This document shows positions 1-13,959 of a stretch of DNA of 64,000 nt, in pieces. This DNA is from Strigops habroptila. Taxonomy: Eukaryota; Chordata; Aves; Psittaciformes; Psittacidae. Numbering within the stretch: position 1 is the first letter of the stretch; each line of letters begins with the position of its first letter. The notes under the pieces are model-generated. The model had not been told where the DNA came from. It worked only from the letters and a program-made list of their open reading frames with translations, and ran no database searches. The stretch is from the NCBI RefSeq assembly GCF_004027225.2, contig NC_044282.2, positions 63,849,725 through 63,913,724 on the forward strand, read 5' to 3'. The translations under genes were made by a program, and so were the position numbers.

Positions 1-3000
1 GAAAGCTAAGTTGAATCGTGTGAGGTTCTTAGCACTGCGCTAGAACACTGAACTATTTTAGCATCTTTGTTGTATAACTCTCAGTTTGGAAGCAGGATGA
101 TTGGACTGGGCATGATTAAACAAAATCTAACAGATGCCATGAGCCACTACTGGTTTCAATTGCTTCATCTGTAAGCCAGCTAAAGACTGGGAAATCTATA
201 ACGCTTATAGCATGATGCTATAAACTGTCAGGTGTGGAGTGGCAACTCTACTGACTTTTTTTTATAGGCAGGAAAAGGCAGCACTTCTGAGCATGTGGAA
301 ATGTTTGATTGTGCTTGGCAGTTTTGTGATTTTAATAATTTAAGAGTCCAGAGATTGACATCGAGGACATGATGTACTGCTTTACTGCTTGGATACCGGT
401 TTCTCGCCTCCGAACCCAGCACTGCTGAATTTTCTTTGATGGTTCTCTGTATTTTCACCACTATGTACTTCAGTCATCTCAAAGCATTAGATGATTGCAT
501 AACTTTCTCAGGGTCATAAAAGCACCAGCACACCAGTAATAAATGACCTTTAAGGTAGCTGTGTCATCATTAGTGGTGGAAACATGTGCATGTCACTTAA
601 GTTACTTGCGTACTAAAGGCATGGAACAACCGATTTGATAGGGTTTGCGTGTACAGCTATAGATGATCTGTGCCTGCTTGCAGAAGAGCTTTCTGTACAA
701 CAAAATAAAGCAGAGTGATGTACTGGAATAGTTATACAAAATGTAACGGGAGGGGCCTATATCTCCTCCTGTACCATTACTAAGTGTTGCTTAACAGCTG
801 TTATGTTCTAGCTTTTCCTAAAGTTGCTATTGGTGTTACAGTTCCTCCTCAAATAATAGCAATAGCTCTGTGGCGTTTCAACTAAAATTCTTTCGAAAGC
901 AGGGAGTGGGATTGAGGAAGGCTGTGTTCTTTCCTTTTCATCTTCTGCCTGCAATTTAAAGACACTTCTGAAATAGTTCTAGCGCAGAACAGTTTTACTT
1001 CAACTATCATAACAGCATTTCTTTAAATATTAGTCTCTCCTAGTTTAGATGGCCAAGTAGCTCTTGTTCATGTTGGGTGGACAGGAGTGCTTGAGCCAGG
1101 TCTTGAGGAGTGCTGATACTTTTCAGGCACCTAATGCTAACTGCAGTGCCTGTGTTTTGGTTAAATATCAGTGATTAACGTTTGCTTACTGACTATCCTA
1201 TAACGTACCACTGACTGGAGTGAGATACTGTGGTAGATGAGGAATTGTTTTCCCTTGTCCTAATAAGAATAAGGACACTATCTCAAGCTGGCTAGACTGG
1301 ATAAGAGCAGGTCTGTTGGAGAGGAGGAGGGCTGGGGATTTTCCTCTGGTGTAATAGAGCACTTATCTCCTGATGGTGATATTGCATCCCCTCTGACTTT
1401 GAGTTTTGCCCAACTGTAAAAACAGATGTAATAAGCAGATGGAAATGCATGTAAATTAAATTCTGTGTTGTTCATGTTTTGCAGTGTTGTTAGTCTCCAG
1501 CACAAGCTGCATCGCAGGTTTCACTTCAACACTATGATGAAACTAGTTTTAACTTTGTTGTCAGTAGGCTGTTGTACATCTTAGCACAGTCTGTAGAAGT
1601 TTCTAACCGTTCCAAGTACATTCACGAGGAAAACTGCCAAGTTTCACTTCACCTTATGTAGAAAAGTTAGACCTGAAGTTGCTTTTGTTACTTCACTGCA
1701 GTCATGAACAGGCCCTGTCCTTGGGATGATTTTTGATACCCTGGCATGGCAGTTTTTGAATGGGATGTTTTGAACTTTAAAATCAGGCTAAATTGTTTCC
1801 CTGTCTTCACTGTCGCTGCAAGCTGCGCTTACAGTGTGCTCTGCAAACTGCCACTTTGAGTGCATTTTTCCAACTTTTTGCTGAATCCTGCATTAACTTC
1901 TCAAACCTAATACACTAATCATTAGTATTTTAAGGTTTTGTCTTTAATGGCAACTGTCTAAGGTGAACAAGGCACAAAAATATTTTCTAAGCTTCTGCAT
2001 AGGCAGGGCTGCTGTATCGTCATTTGTAAACAACTAAAAGCTTTCACAAGTACTCACATATGTTGGTCCTTAAGACTTTACTGAGGAATGACTGGGTCTC
2101 TTTCTCAAAACATTTTCAGCAACCTGGATTTCTTGGGATGTCCTCAAGGAACGATGGAAGTAGCTTTCCTTTATTTTGGAATACTGTCTCATCCTTTAGG
2201 TGATTTTGAGGTCCCAGTGCTCTGTAGGGAGTTGATGTACATGAATGCATTTGTGGGGTTGGGGTTTGTATCTGAAACACCAGAACAAACAGATGAGCAA
2301 GACTGAAATATATCTGAAAACATCACTCAGATTGTCTGATATTTCAGTTAGCTGCAAAGAAATGACTGATATGAAATGAGTGATGTCTGTTAGGTCAAGG
2401 ATTATAATCGAGTGACTTCTAGCAGTAAATGAATACATAATAGGGACTAGTGTTCTGCGAGCATTGGTAGCCAACTTGTCTGACCTTTAATTTCTGTTTA
2501 TTTCTGAAATAAATTAACAAATTTTCTGTAGTGTTCATTTCCAGGAAAGCAAGATTTTATGTGCTTGCTAACCATGCTTTTTGAATGCATGCAATATGAG
2601 GAACTCTGAAGGCATTTAAATTTTGGAAGTTGATCATCTGCCCACTTAAAAACCCTGGAATGAAATCTGAGGAATTGGAAGATTTGTTTTTCCTCCCCCA
2701 CTGTTAATTCTTACTTGACTGAATGCATCTCCTAAGACTTGAAGGTAACATCCATTGTATTCTGTAGCTCTACAAATGAGTTACTGGGAGATGATCTAAG
2801 GTATAAATTAATGCTAGGCAAGTAACTACCTGTTGGTGTTTAACTGGAATTCCTGCTCTGCAGCAAATCAAGGAGCTTACCCTCCCCCTTTGTGCTTGGG
2901 AGGGAGTGTACCAATGCCATTATAGTGCCATAGCTGGTAAATTCGCTTAATGAATTACTTCCATAGCGGGTTGTTCATGTGCTTACATATCCTAGAGCTA

Positions 3001-6000
3001 TCTAGTTAGTTTGCCTGGAGTTCTATCACTGAGAATTCTGGCTGCTCCATAGGGATGTTACTCCTTGAAGTAACAAGACTAGTGTGTATCTTGTTCTAGT
3101 GTGAGAATAGTAGATCCTTGTGCTCAGTGTGATCTGTGAAGCTAAACAAGTGTCTTTTCCCTTTCCCATTAAGTAAACAGAAAAAATAGGTATACTGAAT
3201 TTATAATGGTTAGTGGCTGGCTCCGCTTTAAGGTTGGAGAAATTGAAAGCAGAATTTTGACGCCGAAGATGGCATTACTGAGCCATATGGCATCCAGGGC
3301 AGTCTGACAAAAGTTACCTGGGTGAACACAGGTAATCTGGGTATTGGAATTCCTGTTTGATGCCAACGTGATGAACTCATGAGCAGGGCTAATAGGAAAT
3401 CAAATATAATGTGAAAGAGATGTCCATTTGGGTCTTTGCAGAAATGATTTATGAAGGACCAGCTTTTTTAAAAAGAATTGCCTAGCTCTTCCCAGAGGAA
3501 TAGACGAGAACTGTCAGAGCTGTAAGACTGAACAAAGTGCTTTTTGGGAAGGGACTCAGCTTACAGCTCGGTTACTGGGCCTCTATTTGTGGCTTGTGTA
3601 TGGTATGAGGGATATTCTGATGTGCTTTTGCTAGAAGGGGAGATGTCTGATCTAATCTTTTTTTCCTTGTTCTAGATGTATTTCAACTTTATTTTTCAGT
3701 GCAGACAGTGAGCAAATGACTGATTGTATTTTCAGCCCTGCATACCCGTGATTTTGCGTGGCAAGGTGGGGTTTGTGTGCTGCTGCAAGTCTTGGCAGGT
3801 TTCTCTTAAAAGACTGGAATAGAAGCCAAATCCTGGGAGGTGGTGGAGGTGAAAGCTTGAGCTAGTAAGATCTTGTACAGATTACAGACATGGAGTGTAG
3901 AATGTAATTTCTAGTAAATTGATATTCGAGAGTAGAATTTAATTTGCTCTTATGTAGTTGTTGCTCAAGAGAGATCAGAATCGGGTTCCAGTCTGTAGTT
4001 AGTGTCAAATCACAGTATGTTTTTTTCCCCCCTCACCTTAGAGATAGTCACGTTGAATTTTGAAGATCTTATTGGTCTCAGATTAATACTTGAAGTGTCT
4101 TTTGAGAATCATTATACAATGTGTTGTATAAAGATTCCAGGACAACAAGGTTTGTTGGTTTGGTTTTTGTTTTTTTAAATTACAAAAACCTGTTGGAGAA
4201 CATGTGTCAGCTGCTTGTACTGATGTGTTAGGACTGCTTCTTGTATGTTGTGCGTCCTTGGAAAAGTTGTTCTCGCCTCTTATCTTCTCTAACAGGGTGG
4301 TACTGCTGAGTGGAAGAATAAGTGTAGTTATTTTAAGTGTCTCTGTAAGCATAATCCTATGATACTACTACTTGCAAACTTGCATGTTGTGTCATATTCC
4401 TCTTTCCTCCTCAACCCCTTCTGTGTTTTCAGCTCCTTGGGTAAATGTAATAAAGGGTCTTCTGGCATTTTCATGTGGCTCTTCATTTATCTTGGTCTGT
4501 ACAGCGTGATCTACTTGGGGAACCATAAACAACTGGGAAATGAAAGGTACCATCTGTCAATCCTGTGCCTAATGTGGAAATCATCACAGTACTGATTTCA
4601 GGGGAGGAAACTCGAAGTGTCTGAACTGCTAAGCATCGAGGCAGAAGCTTAGCTTCCTTTGATGTATTGCTTAGACATAGAGTAGTAGTGAAAATGACTG
4701 CTGTAGAAAATTGGGTTAAGATTCTTGATATAAACAAATCACTTTCTTAAAACAAGAAGTCACCTTGTTTTTAAGAGAAAGAATTTCTTAAATGTTTTGT
4801 AATTCTGAACTAATACTGAGGAATTGTTCTTGTTAACAACAGCAGTGTGATTCTAAACATGGCCTTAAAAGCTGCCCTCAAGGCAGTTATCACTTATCTT
4901 CCAAGCAACAAAGTCTTAAGCTTGTCATGGGGATAAGGGAAGGAATGCAGTATGAAATACTTAAAAGGAAATCTTTCTGAATGCTAGTATGTCAGACTTC
5001 TTGGTACAGAGATTGTTTGGAAGAGTGCAGTTAGTAATGCTTTCAGGGGTTGGGGCCCAGAACTGGGGTATTTTCGAGAGCTAATAGTACTGTAGAAATA
5101 GGTAGCTACTGAAAACTTATCACGTGTTATGCTCTGAGATTTAAAAGGTAAAATATCTTTAAAAATATAATAATGGTGATAGGGGGCATTAAGAAATGCA
5201 GCTTCTGCTTTTCAGCTTAATTTTTTCAATGGAAAACTAACATGCTATCCACATTAAGATAGCAGATGTGATTAAATACTTGTGGAACCTTCAGAAGCTA
5301 CTAGGAATTCTGCTTCTTTGAGAAGACCCTTAAAATGCAATCTGGTGCTTTTAAAGAGGTTGGAAGTTGGCTTGTGATAGACTGAATGTTATTCTTAGAG
5401 TCTCAGTTTAAGTACTTGGCGTTGCAGGCATATCACTGTTTCATTAATCAAATATCAAACTGAGCTGTTCTGTAGTCTAAACTGTTGTTCACTTATTTCT
5501 GTAGTGCATTAGAACTGACTAGATTAAGTTTTTGGGAGCTTTAAAGAGCAGCACATTATCTCTGTTTGGGTTCATCTTCGAAAACCTAGACTTATTTTCC
5601 CAGTGTTTGACCTCTATACACTGTTACAAAAGATTTCATGGATCCACAGAATGGAGACAATATGATTTACAAAGACTAAACTGTTGGTTGGAGGGGAGCG
5701 TTAAACATATATCTTCAGACAGTTGTATTTCCCTCTTTGTTCTACACCCAAGTGAAAGACGGATATTAACCCATTTATAGTCTCAACACGTGATATGGTG
5801 TGCTGTCCTGTAGACAAGCAGTTAGATTGGCTAGATGTGTTCAGACTAGTCTGAGATGTAAAGAGAAGTAGTAACCAGCTCCCCTTCTGTGTTTCCTCCT
5901 TTCAGGAGGACAGTCTGTTTTGCCTTACCTCTGGGGTTACTCTCTGTTTTTGGCCCTCGTTACTATACTCATCACTAGGCTTAACTGGCCAGCAGCCATT

Positions 6001-8910
6001 AGTGTACACATAACAGCATTTGCTGTCCCAGAAAAAGGCTGTTTTAAACCCTAAAGTGCTACTGTTGTTAAGACTCTTGTTTTGCAGCAGTGGCTGAGGT
6101 TTCTGTGGTAACCAGTGTTGTGAATGATGTTAAAGAAGCTTAGGTAAGTCTTAAGCCCCTTGAACTGATGTGAAGGTGCGTGTTGCATGGAACTGAGCTG
6201 CTAAAGTGTAAGTAAGTGTTTTACAGCATCCTTGTGACAATTTAACTGGTGATTTTTGAACTCAAAATTCTACTGAAGAGTAGATTAGAAGAGACAGCTC
6301 TTGGCAGTTACAGTATATTCAGTAGGAACGTTCAACGAAATACTCCTTTAGTGCAGGAAGGACTATGCCAAGCTCAAGGTCTTCCCACCAGCTACACATT
6401 CTAGGCTGTTATTGACAAAACTGAAACTAGTGCTAACCTCTATTTGGAAAGGAAGGAAACTTTGCTGTTAAGTGAAGGTTAACAAATGTGTTGGCTAGCC
6501 TAGCCTAAACCTGGACTCTTTCAGATCTAGACAAATCCTTGGCAACACACAGTCAGATCCAGTTACAGCCCAGTTGTCCACCCATCTTTGCAGTGTTATC
6601 ACATGTCACTAAGTCAGTCTCTGCAGGAACATGCTTCTTAACTGTACTTGTGAGTTCTGAGAGTCTGGAGAAGTTTTCCACCTTAACTGGGCTGTAGTTG
6701 CAAAGCTGAACTTGTATTCTGGCACTAGCACCCAGTCAAGCAGCTTGTGCCTCCTCCTTAATTGTGCTGGTGCAGCTGTTTCAGAGGCTGTAAAGTGCAC
6801 AGCGCATCACCTTGTGTTTGTTCAAGATAAGTTGGTGCCTGGACCTAGAACAGTGGTGCCAACACAGAGGGCACCAGTCGTTTTCAACAGTACAGCTGAG
6901 CTGACCCTATGCCCCACATGTGAAGCTGCGTAGCTCTGGTTTTTGTCTTCAGCTCTAGTGCTTATTGGACTGTTACTGAGGTGATACAGTTTGTAGAAAA
7001 CTGTTCATATTGGATTGCTATTTCTGCTGGTTTGGTTTGCTTAGCTGACTTTCAGCAGCGTTGGATATGTGGTAAAATTAGCAGGAAAGGCAGGGTGGTA
7101 CTGCGTGGTACTGGAAATGGGAAAGAGTGGGAGAGCTCTTGTGTAAGTGGGCGGCTAAGACTCTGCTTTACTGGTGAAACAGACTTGGAGAGGCAACAGG
7201 GGAGAGAGGAGGAGGCAGTTACCTGCACTGTCCTGTTGGCAGAATAAATGTACTTTGAGATGTTGCCTTAGCAGGTGACTTTTGTGCAGCAACACCAAAA
7301 ATGTCTGGTAGAGACTTGGGAGTTGTGGGGAGTAGGTGTGGGGCTCTGAAGTATATGGACATGAGTTAGGTGCTGTATGGATTATTGTGGGTGATATGAC
7401 AGCCCAGGCCTCTTTCTCTATGTTCCTAGCAGCAGGAACTGTGATGAAAGCTGCTTCTGTTGTAGCTGTGTGAAAAAAATCTCTTCTTCCATTGGAGATA
7501 AAGTGAACACATACATCATGTGATTTCCCTCACCTCAATTCTCCCTAAATTTGACTTGGCGGGGCCTTTTTCCTGTCTAGATTCACGTTGTTGATCTGGG
7601 CGTTACTTGTGTTGGTTCAGGTTGTGTTTCCCTTGGTCGTACTTCCCTTTCATCTGTGGGTGTGTTAGTGACACTACCGAGTGAAGAATGGTTGAGAAGG
7701 GAGAGGGAGGAGGAATTGAAATACTCCATGAAGGTGTCTGAAGGTAGTTACTCTTTCAGTTTTGCTAGCTATGTGATCTAGAGAAGGCAGTTTCTTAAAG
7801 TAAACGCAGTCTCTCCCTGTACTGCTCTTTATTCTTTGAAATGAATTGTAGGACTTATTATTAAAACAGAATTGTAGGGTTTGGTGCTGGAAAAGCTGGA
7901 TGGGAGGCCCTCTTAGCTGCAGGAACTTAAGAGAGGTGGAAAGCTGAGTGTAAATGGGAGGTTGGGCTAAAAGATCATTTTGCTTAGAAGCTTCAGACTG
8001 TTGGAAGCATGATTTGATCAAAAAGGAAAATTAAAGCCTCTTTGGCTTGCTCTGTTTCCTTATACCTGTTGGCGTTCCTGACTGACAGCCTGTTTATCCT
8101 GGAAACGAGTATGAAAACTGGCCCTTCGGCATACCTCCTTGTACGGCAAAAGTACTTGCTTTACTTGCTGCTGAGCTCCTCTGTGGCCATGGTACAGATG
8201 CAGATGCGTGACTAAACCTATTCTGGCTGCAAATGTAAAGATCAAATACAGGGTAATTGCAGTTGGCATCTCCTGCCATATTCTTTCCTCCTTATCCTTC
8301 TTACTCAAAATATTGGTTTGGGTTAGCTGGCTGTTGTTTAATTATCAGCTGCTGACATGAGGAACACATACAAGGTACAAAAAATATGGTTGTGAGCTAG
8401 ACCAATTAGAAAATACTGACTGAATCCTTTTGGGTGAGCAGCAACCTTAAATACAGTCACTCTGAAATACAAGCAGAAGTCTGCCTAGTTTAAATCTGTG
8501 TGGCCTGCAGTGGTCACAAAAAGCTTTCACTTGCCGTTTCCAGAGTCTGTGGTGAACTAAGGCATTGTCAGATCCAGTGTGTTCTCATTCCCATCCTCAA
8601 GAAATTGGGGGGATGGGTAAGAAAGGGGAGAAAAGGTGAGGAAGAGGCCTTTTAGTGATTTCATCTGCCTTAGCCTTAGCATTCTAAAGCAGCATTCTTT
8701 GAGGGGGCTAGAAAAGTACTGGTAAACCTTCCTGTGGGTAGAGATCCTGTTAGGTCCTTCAGTGAGTGTGCTAATAATAGCAGTGAGTTTTAGGCAGAGT
8801 GGAAGGATGAGAAGCATGCTTTGTGGCTGTCCTTACCCTTCAAGTTTTTCCTTGTAGCTATGAAGAAACATCCTTGTTACTAAGTTCGTGATGTGCTTTC
8901 AGAATCCTTT

Positions 8911-8946
8911 TTATATATATAAAAATATATATTTGTATATATAAAT
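8911..8946. repeat. AT-rich simple repeat
   Basis: Imperfect TA/ATAT tract of about 36 bases inside ATL2 intron 1. Simple low-complexity DNA with no further signal. Confidence 0.8.
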
Positions 8947-11900
8947 AGCAATCCTTATATAATTTTTTTTTGTCGTCGCTTACTAGGTTGTGTCAGGGTT
9001 TCTGCTACTTCTCTCTTAATCTGTGCTTACTGGTATTCTCTTGTATGCATTTGCTGAAAATAGCTGAATTTGAGGGTTGACTTCTTTGCTGCACCTCTGT
9101 TTTTATACTGAAGTCTCCCTCTAGCTTTTCTGTCCCTTTCAATGGAGAATGCAAAATATTTTGCACAGGGGAGAGCTGTGTGCTCCTGCATGCTGCAGAC
9201 CATTCAACAGAGAAGCAATTTAAAGCACTTAGGAGTTGACAGGCCCATTGTTTGATTACTTATGACGCTTCATAGGTATCTAGGTCATCAGAGTATCTTC
9301 TTTTTCCCCTTCCCTGACAGAATTGTAGCTTTGGGTACTTTTTGCTTCTGCTCACAGTTTATATAACAGTTCTAGATCTGTCCCTTAGCATCCTATTGCC
9401 CTGAAGGAACAGAGAGAGTTAAATGTGTCTTCTCTACTCCTCTGTCAGTCTTATTGGATATCCAAACAAGTCTTTGGAACTTAGCTCATCAGTCCTATTT
9501 ATAGTCAAAATATTCAAAACAATTATTTCTGGCCTTAAAATGAGCTACTTGGCAGCATTTGCTGGTCAGCAATAGGAAAGCAGTGGTGCATTAAGGTCTG
9601 TGGTAGCCCCATAGCTTTAATGTAGATCTTGCTGAGTTTATTGCATGGAGTAGGACTGCTGGAGAAAGGGGAGGACAATTTTGTGACTTAAATCTAGTGA
9701 TTTTTTTTCTTTTTCCACTAGATGTGCCAGATCTTTTACCTTGCCAAATAAGGTTTGAAGGTTAACCTATTTTTTTTTCCCTACACTCTGGAACTCAGTT
9801 CACACATGCCTACACTTTCCTCAGTTCACTACACCAAAACAAGAAACATTTAAGCATTTTGTCTCCTTTCTCTCAAAGCAAAATTTCCTAGGTGAAGCTC
9901 TGATAGAATGCATCACATTTGAATGTAGTGCAGCAGTTTCCTCATGCTTACTTATTTTAAGCTTTTGATTCAAGCTGTGAACTCCCTCAGGCCATGGATG
10001 TAGAACAGGGTTTCAAGCCAGATGGTTTGAGGTTAGTGTAGCCCACTTCAGCTTGCTTTACCATTCAGGTATGTGGGAGAACCTATCATGCATCCGAACT
10101 GAACTATGAGCGGGAGACTTGGATCGCTTTTGTATGGATGCAAACATGTGGTCTCTGTAGAGCACCAGGAAAAGGGATGCTGAGAGCTGAAGTATCTAGG
10201 GGTACTGGCAGTTTTGATTTAAAGTTGGACTTCTAGGGAAGTGCAGGTTTCTGTACCAAAATGTTAAGACTATCAGCTTGAAGATGTACAGAGCAAAGTC
10301 TCTGTCACTCTTGTGATAGAGCAAATAGAAGGAGTACTGATGAAAGCCATCTACATCAGTGAAAGTTACTCCTTTAGACTTTGTTCATAGTCCAAGTCTT
10401 TAGCCACTAAAAGAAAATGGGACTTAAATTTATTTAATGTGTGCCTCATCTGTGTACAGTTGTCTGTGTCCAACCCACTGTCCAGAAAAGCAATTGCTAG
10501 TTGTCATTCAGTGCTTGTTGATCGAAAATCTGTACTGTATCTAAAACCAACAGAGTTTAGCAATTAGCATGTGCTTTCATCATGAAAGAACGTGAATGAT
10601 GTGTTAAAGAGCTCAAGTTGTATTTGGGTTGAAACTTAAAGGTAACTATCTTGGTACTTTATTTCAATTAATGTGCTTAAAGGGAGGAACTTGCATTTAA
10701 AGCAGTCTGTCTCTTATTTTCATAGCACGGGTGTTGAGCTGACTGTTCTTACACTGCAGGACAAATAGGTCATCAGCTGCTTGCTGTGTTCTTAGGGGAA
10801 GTGGGAATTAGCTTTTCATTTTCCTTCATACTTTAAGAAACGGGTTATTTAGTTGAGTTTGTTCAGTTGAAATACTCTGTACATACACAAGAAGCTACTG
10901 TTCTCAAAATCTGGCTTAGCATTTCAACAAATGGTGCTTGTTCTTGATACTTGGCTGATGAGTGTCAGTAGTAGTCCTGCTGTAGCAGTTGCTGAGTGTA
11001 GTGAAGAGCTTACAGGGAAACTGAGTGGTAGTATCTTCTCTTGGCTGTATTTGTTTCCATTCAAGTCTGTCTGCTTCTGTGTTTTGCTGTACAGTATTGT
11101 TTCTCTGGTGTCTCCCAGCCTGCTTAACCTGGGTTAGGAAGTGATTATGCACAGTTAGAACTGTGCATTAGCTCATGTGATCTAATTGAATGATTCAGTT
11201 TGGAAGAAGCCAAAGTGGAATAGGGAATGATTAGTGAACGGTCATAGTAACAGGCTTGAATGGATGGCAAATCCAGTTAATGATTATCTTGCATTAGCTC
11301 CAGCCAGAGTGCTGGATACGACTGTAGTCTGGAGTATGTCAATTCAGTAGTACAGAAGCTTCAAAGGTCAGATGAACGTTGTGGAAAAAGAAAAGTATAG
11401 TTGTGGCTTTCTGGGCCTGCAGCGCTGTGCTACAAGCTCTGCTGCCATATACTTCGTTGGGTGAGAGCTTTTCTGTTATGTACTAAAAGCCTGAGGTCCA
11501 GTCTTCTGTGCATGTGGGGATTTTCAACAGCATTGAGACTAACCCTGTGAGTTGGGTGAATCCACCAGCCTGGCTTTAGTACTCGGGCAGAAGGCAGCAG
11601 TTCCTGGCTGTTCTACATGCAGTGCAAGGAGCTGTCAACCATGCTTCTGAAACAACCACTCTCTGAGTGTGAGTGTATGGGGTGGATGTGCTGGGTCCAT
11701 ATGGAACTGGACTTCTCAAAGTGTTGAGATACTGTAAGAAAACAAACAATAAAAAAAAAGCCAAAACAACAAAAGTCTGTTGATTCGATTGCATCTGTAG
11801 CATTCCTGAATGTGTATCATGGAGACTATATAGGGAGGCTGCTATGAGCTTTGCAAGTCCAAACCTACTGTCCAGTTGGCTAGAAACACTCCAGTGTAGG

Positions 11901-13420
11901 GATAGTCATTCTGTGAATGCCACCTCTTCTAAAGTTAGCCCTCATCCATTCCTATTCTTGATTTGCTGGGACTGACTATTGCAAAAACCTAGAGCAGTTT
12001 GTGGTTCTTAGACTGGGCCTTAGGACATTCCACTTAAATGTTGCGTTTCAAATATGACCATGCTGGAGCAGGTGAGGACAGTAGGGAGTAGGGCTTCAGG
12101 TTCTGAATTTCACTAGTTCCTGGACTGACTTGACGTGACAATGCTATCAACATGCTTATTTTATGAGCTACTTACAGGACTTGTTACAATGCTCCTGCAG
12201 CTTTTGCAGAAAAGTGGACTGTGAAGTGGGATTTCTTGCCCTGACTGTTGTTTTGAGAGACTGCTCTGAAAGTAGTTCTTGGAAGTGGAATGTGATCCTT
12301 CTGTCCTGGATGCTGAAGCTTTCTAGAAGGGCTTCCAAAGAGCTCCAGCGCTGCCTGAGAGTGACTAGCCAGAGTAACAGGGTGAGCAGCCAGAAAGTAG
12401 TATAGAGGACCAAAAAGGTTGACATCTGCTTAGGAGCATGTGACAGGTTAGCATATGCTGATTATGCTGCTGGGATGAGCAGTAGCGCTTGTTGTACAGT
12501 TCATATACTTAACTTGTGCAATGTCTGTCCTGACAGTTGCTAAGTAGTTCAAATCTCTTGAAGGGAAAGGTGTTTTCTGCAAGTCAGGCATGAAGTTATC
12601 AAACCAGCTCTTCTGGATGGATCAGGTTTCCTTCACAGCTGTCAACATGGTAGTTCTCCACCCTCTGAAGTGGTTGATTCATGGCAATGATGGTCTTTTC
12701 TGTAGGTAGGTTGGGAGCTTTCAGATATATTATGCTGGCTAGTCAACAAAATACCCATAAAACCCCACAACAGACCATTCCAAACCAAACAAAAAGCCCA
12801 ACTTGATGCTTTGGACTTATTTTTATTATTTCTGCTGGTAAGTGAAATCTAATAGGAATTGGCTAGGGACTAAGATGAATCTTCTCTCCTGTCTGAGCTA
12901 ACTGACCTCCAGGGGTGCAGAATACTGTTAACAAGAGGTTGTGAGCTTTTAACAGACATATTGTGTGCAAGCTTTTGATAGTACTGTCTACTTGTGATAG
13001 GAGGAATCTACTTGTTTAGAAGTAACTACTTATAAAAGACCACTCGTTTGCTGGGGAAGCTTCTTGGCTTGAAGAAGCTTTGGGTGGCTATGGTCTGCAC
13101 TGGCAAAGGGATGCTGCTGCAGCTTGCACTTCGAGATCTGCTAAGGTTCTGATGACTTCCAAGTAGGAAAAGATGGTTAATGTGAAGCTCCAGGTGAATG
13201 AAGAGTAGTTGCAGATGTATTTTCAGACTATTTTACAGTTCACCTTAGTTCACAAAACTGATACCTTACTGCAGCTGAAGTGTGCATTTAAATAAGAGGA
13301 TATAAGGCTGTTTTAAGTAATCAAGTTAAACTCGTTGCCTGGGGAATATGTAGGAGCAGAGGCTTTGATACATTGGGTGACTATCTGTTTGCTAAAACAC
13401 AGGTGTCTCTTCTTGGAGCT

Positions 13421-13441
13421 ATAAAATCTTAAAGATTTTAT
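13421..13441. repeat. perfect 10-bp palindrome with 1-nt centre
   Basis: ATAAAATCTT, one A, then AAGATTTTAT: the two arms are exact reverse complements. It lies in ATL2 intron 1. It may be chance in AT-rich DNA; no partner element was found. Confidence 0.7.
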
Positions 13442-13943
13442 CAATAGAATTATTCCCTTCGTGTTTCTAGGCTGTGACGCTGAAGGCTTTCTTTCTGACT
13501 GTCTAATCTTCGTACCTCACCTGGGCTATCCTCCCAAGTTTTGTGGCCTACCAAGGATGCTACCTATATGGGGCAAAACCTGTTTTGTAAACTCTTTCAG
13601 AAAAGAGGGCTTGTTTAATATCTGGGAATACAAAAGCTTTAGGCCAAAGGTGAGAGTTTTTCTTCTGAAGTGGTGACGAATATGGTGTCAATGTAGTTTG
13701 TTTAGTTTGGTGTCCTGTTGACAACTTTTCTTTTTAAAGTTGCTCCTTCCAGTTGTCAGCCTCTTGGTGCAATTGAATTTTTTGGCCTGCTTTGTCAACC
13801 AGTTTGACTTAGGGTGATGCTAGGGGCTATTTTGCACGTCCACTGGGATGATGTTGGAGGTCACTTCTAGCTGCTTATGGCTTAAGCATTCAAGTTTACT
13901 TCCTGTTCAAACCAAGTACTGCACTAGCTTAATAGATTCAAAC

Positions 13944-13959
13944 TATATATATATATATT
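13944..13959. repeat. (TA)n microsatellite
   Basis: Eight uninterrupted TA dinucleotides inside ATL2 intron 1. Confidence 0.8.

Noticed and set aside
12163-12425. Overlapping opposite-strand open frames of about 80 codons
   Set aside because: No family features, no splice context, and located within ATL2 intron 1; consistent with chance.
13790-13905. CR1-like 3' end (GGGATGATGTTGGAGGTCAC)
   Set aside because: Only about 30 bases resemble a CR1 3' end and no further block or tail could be found.
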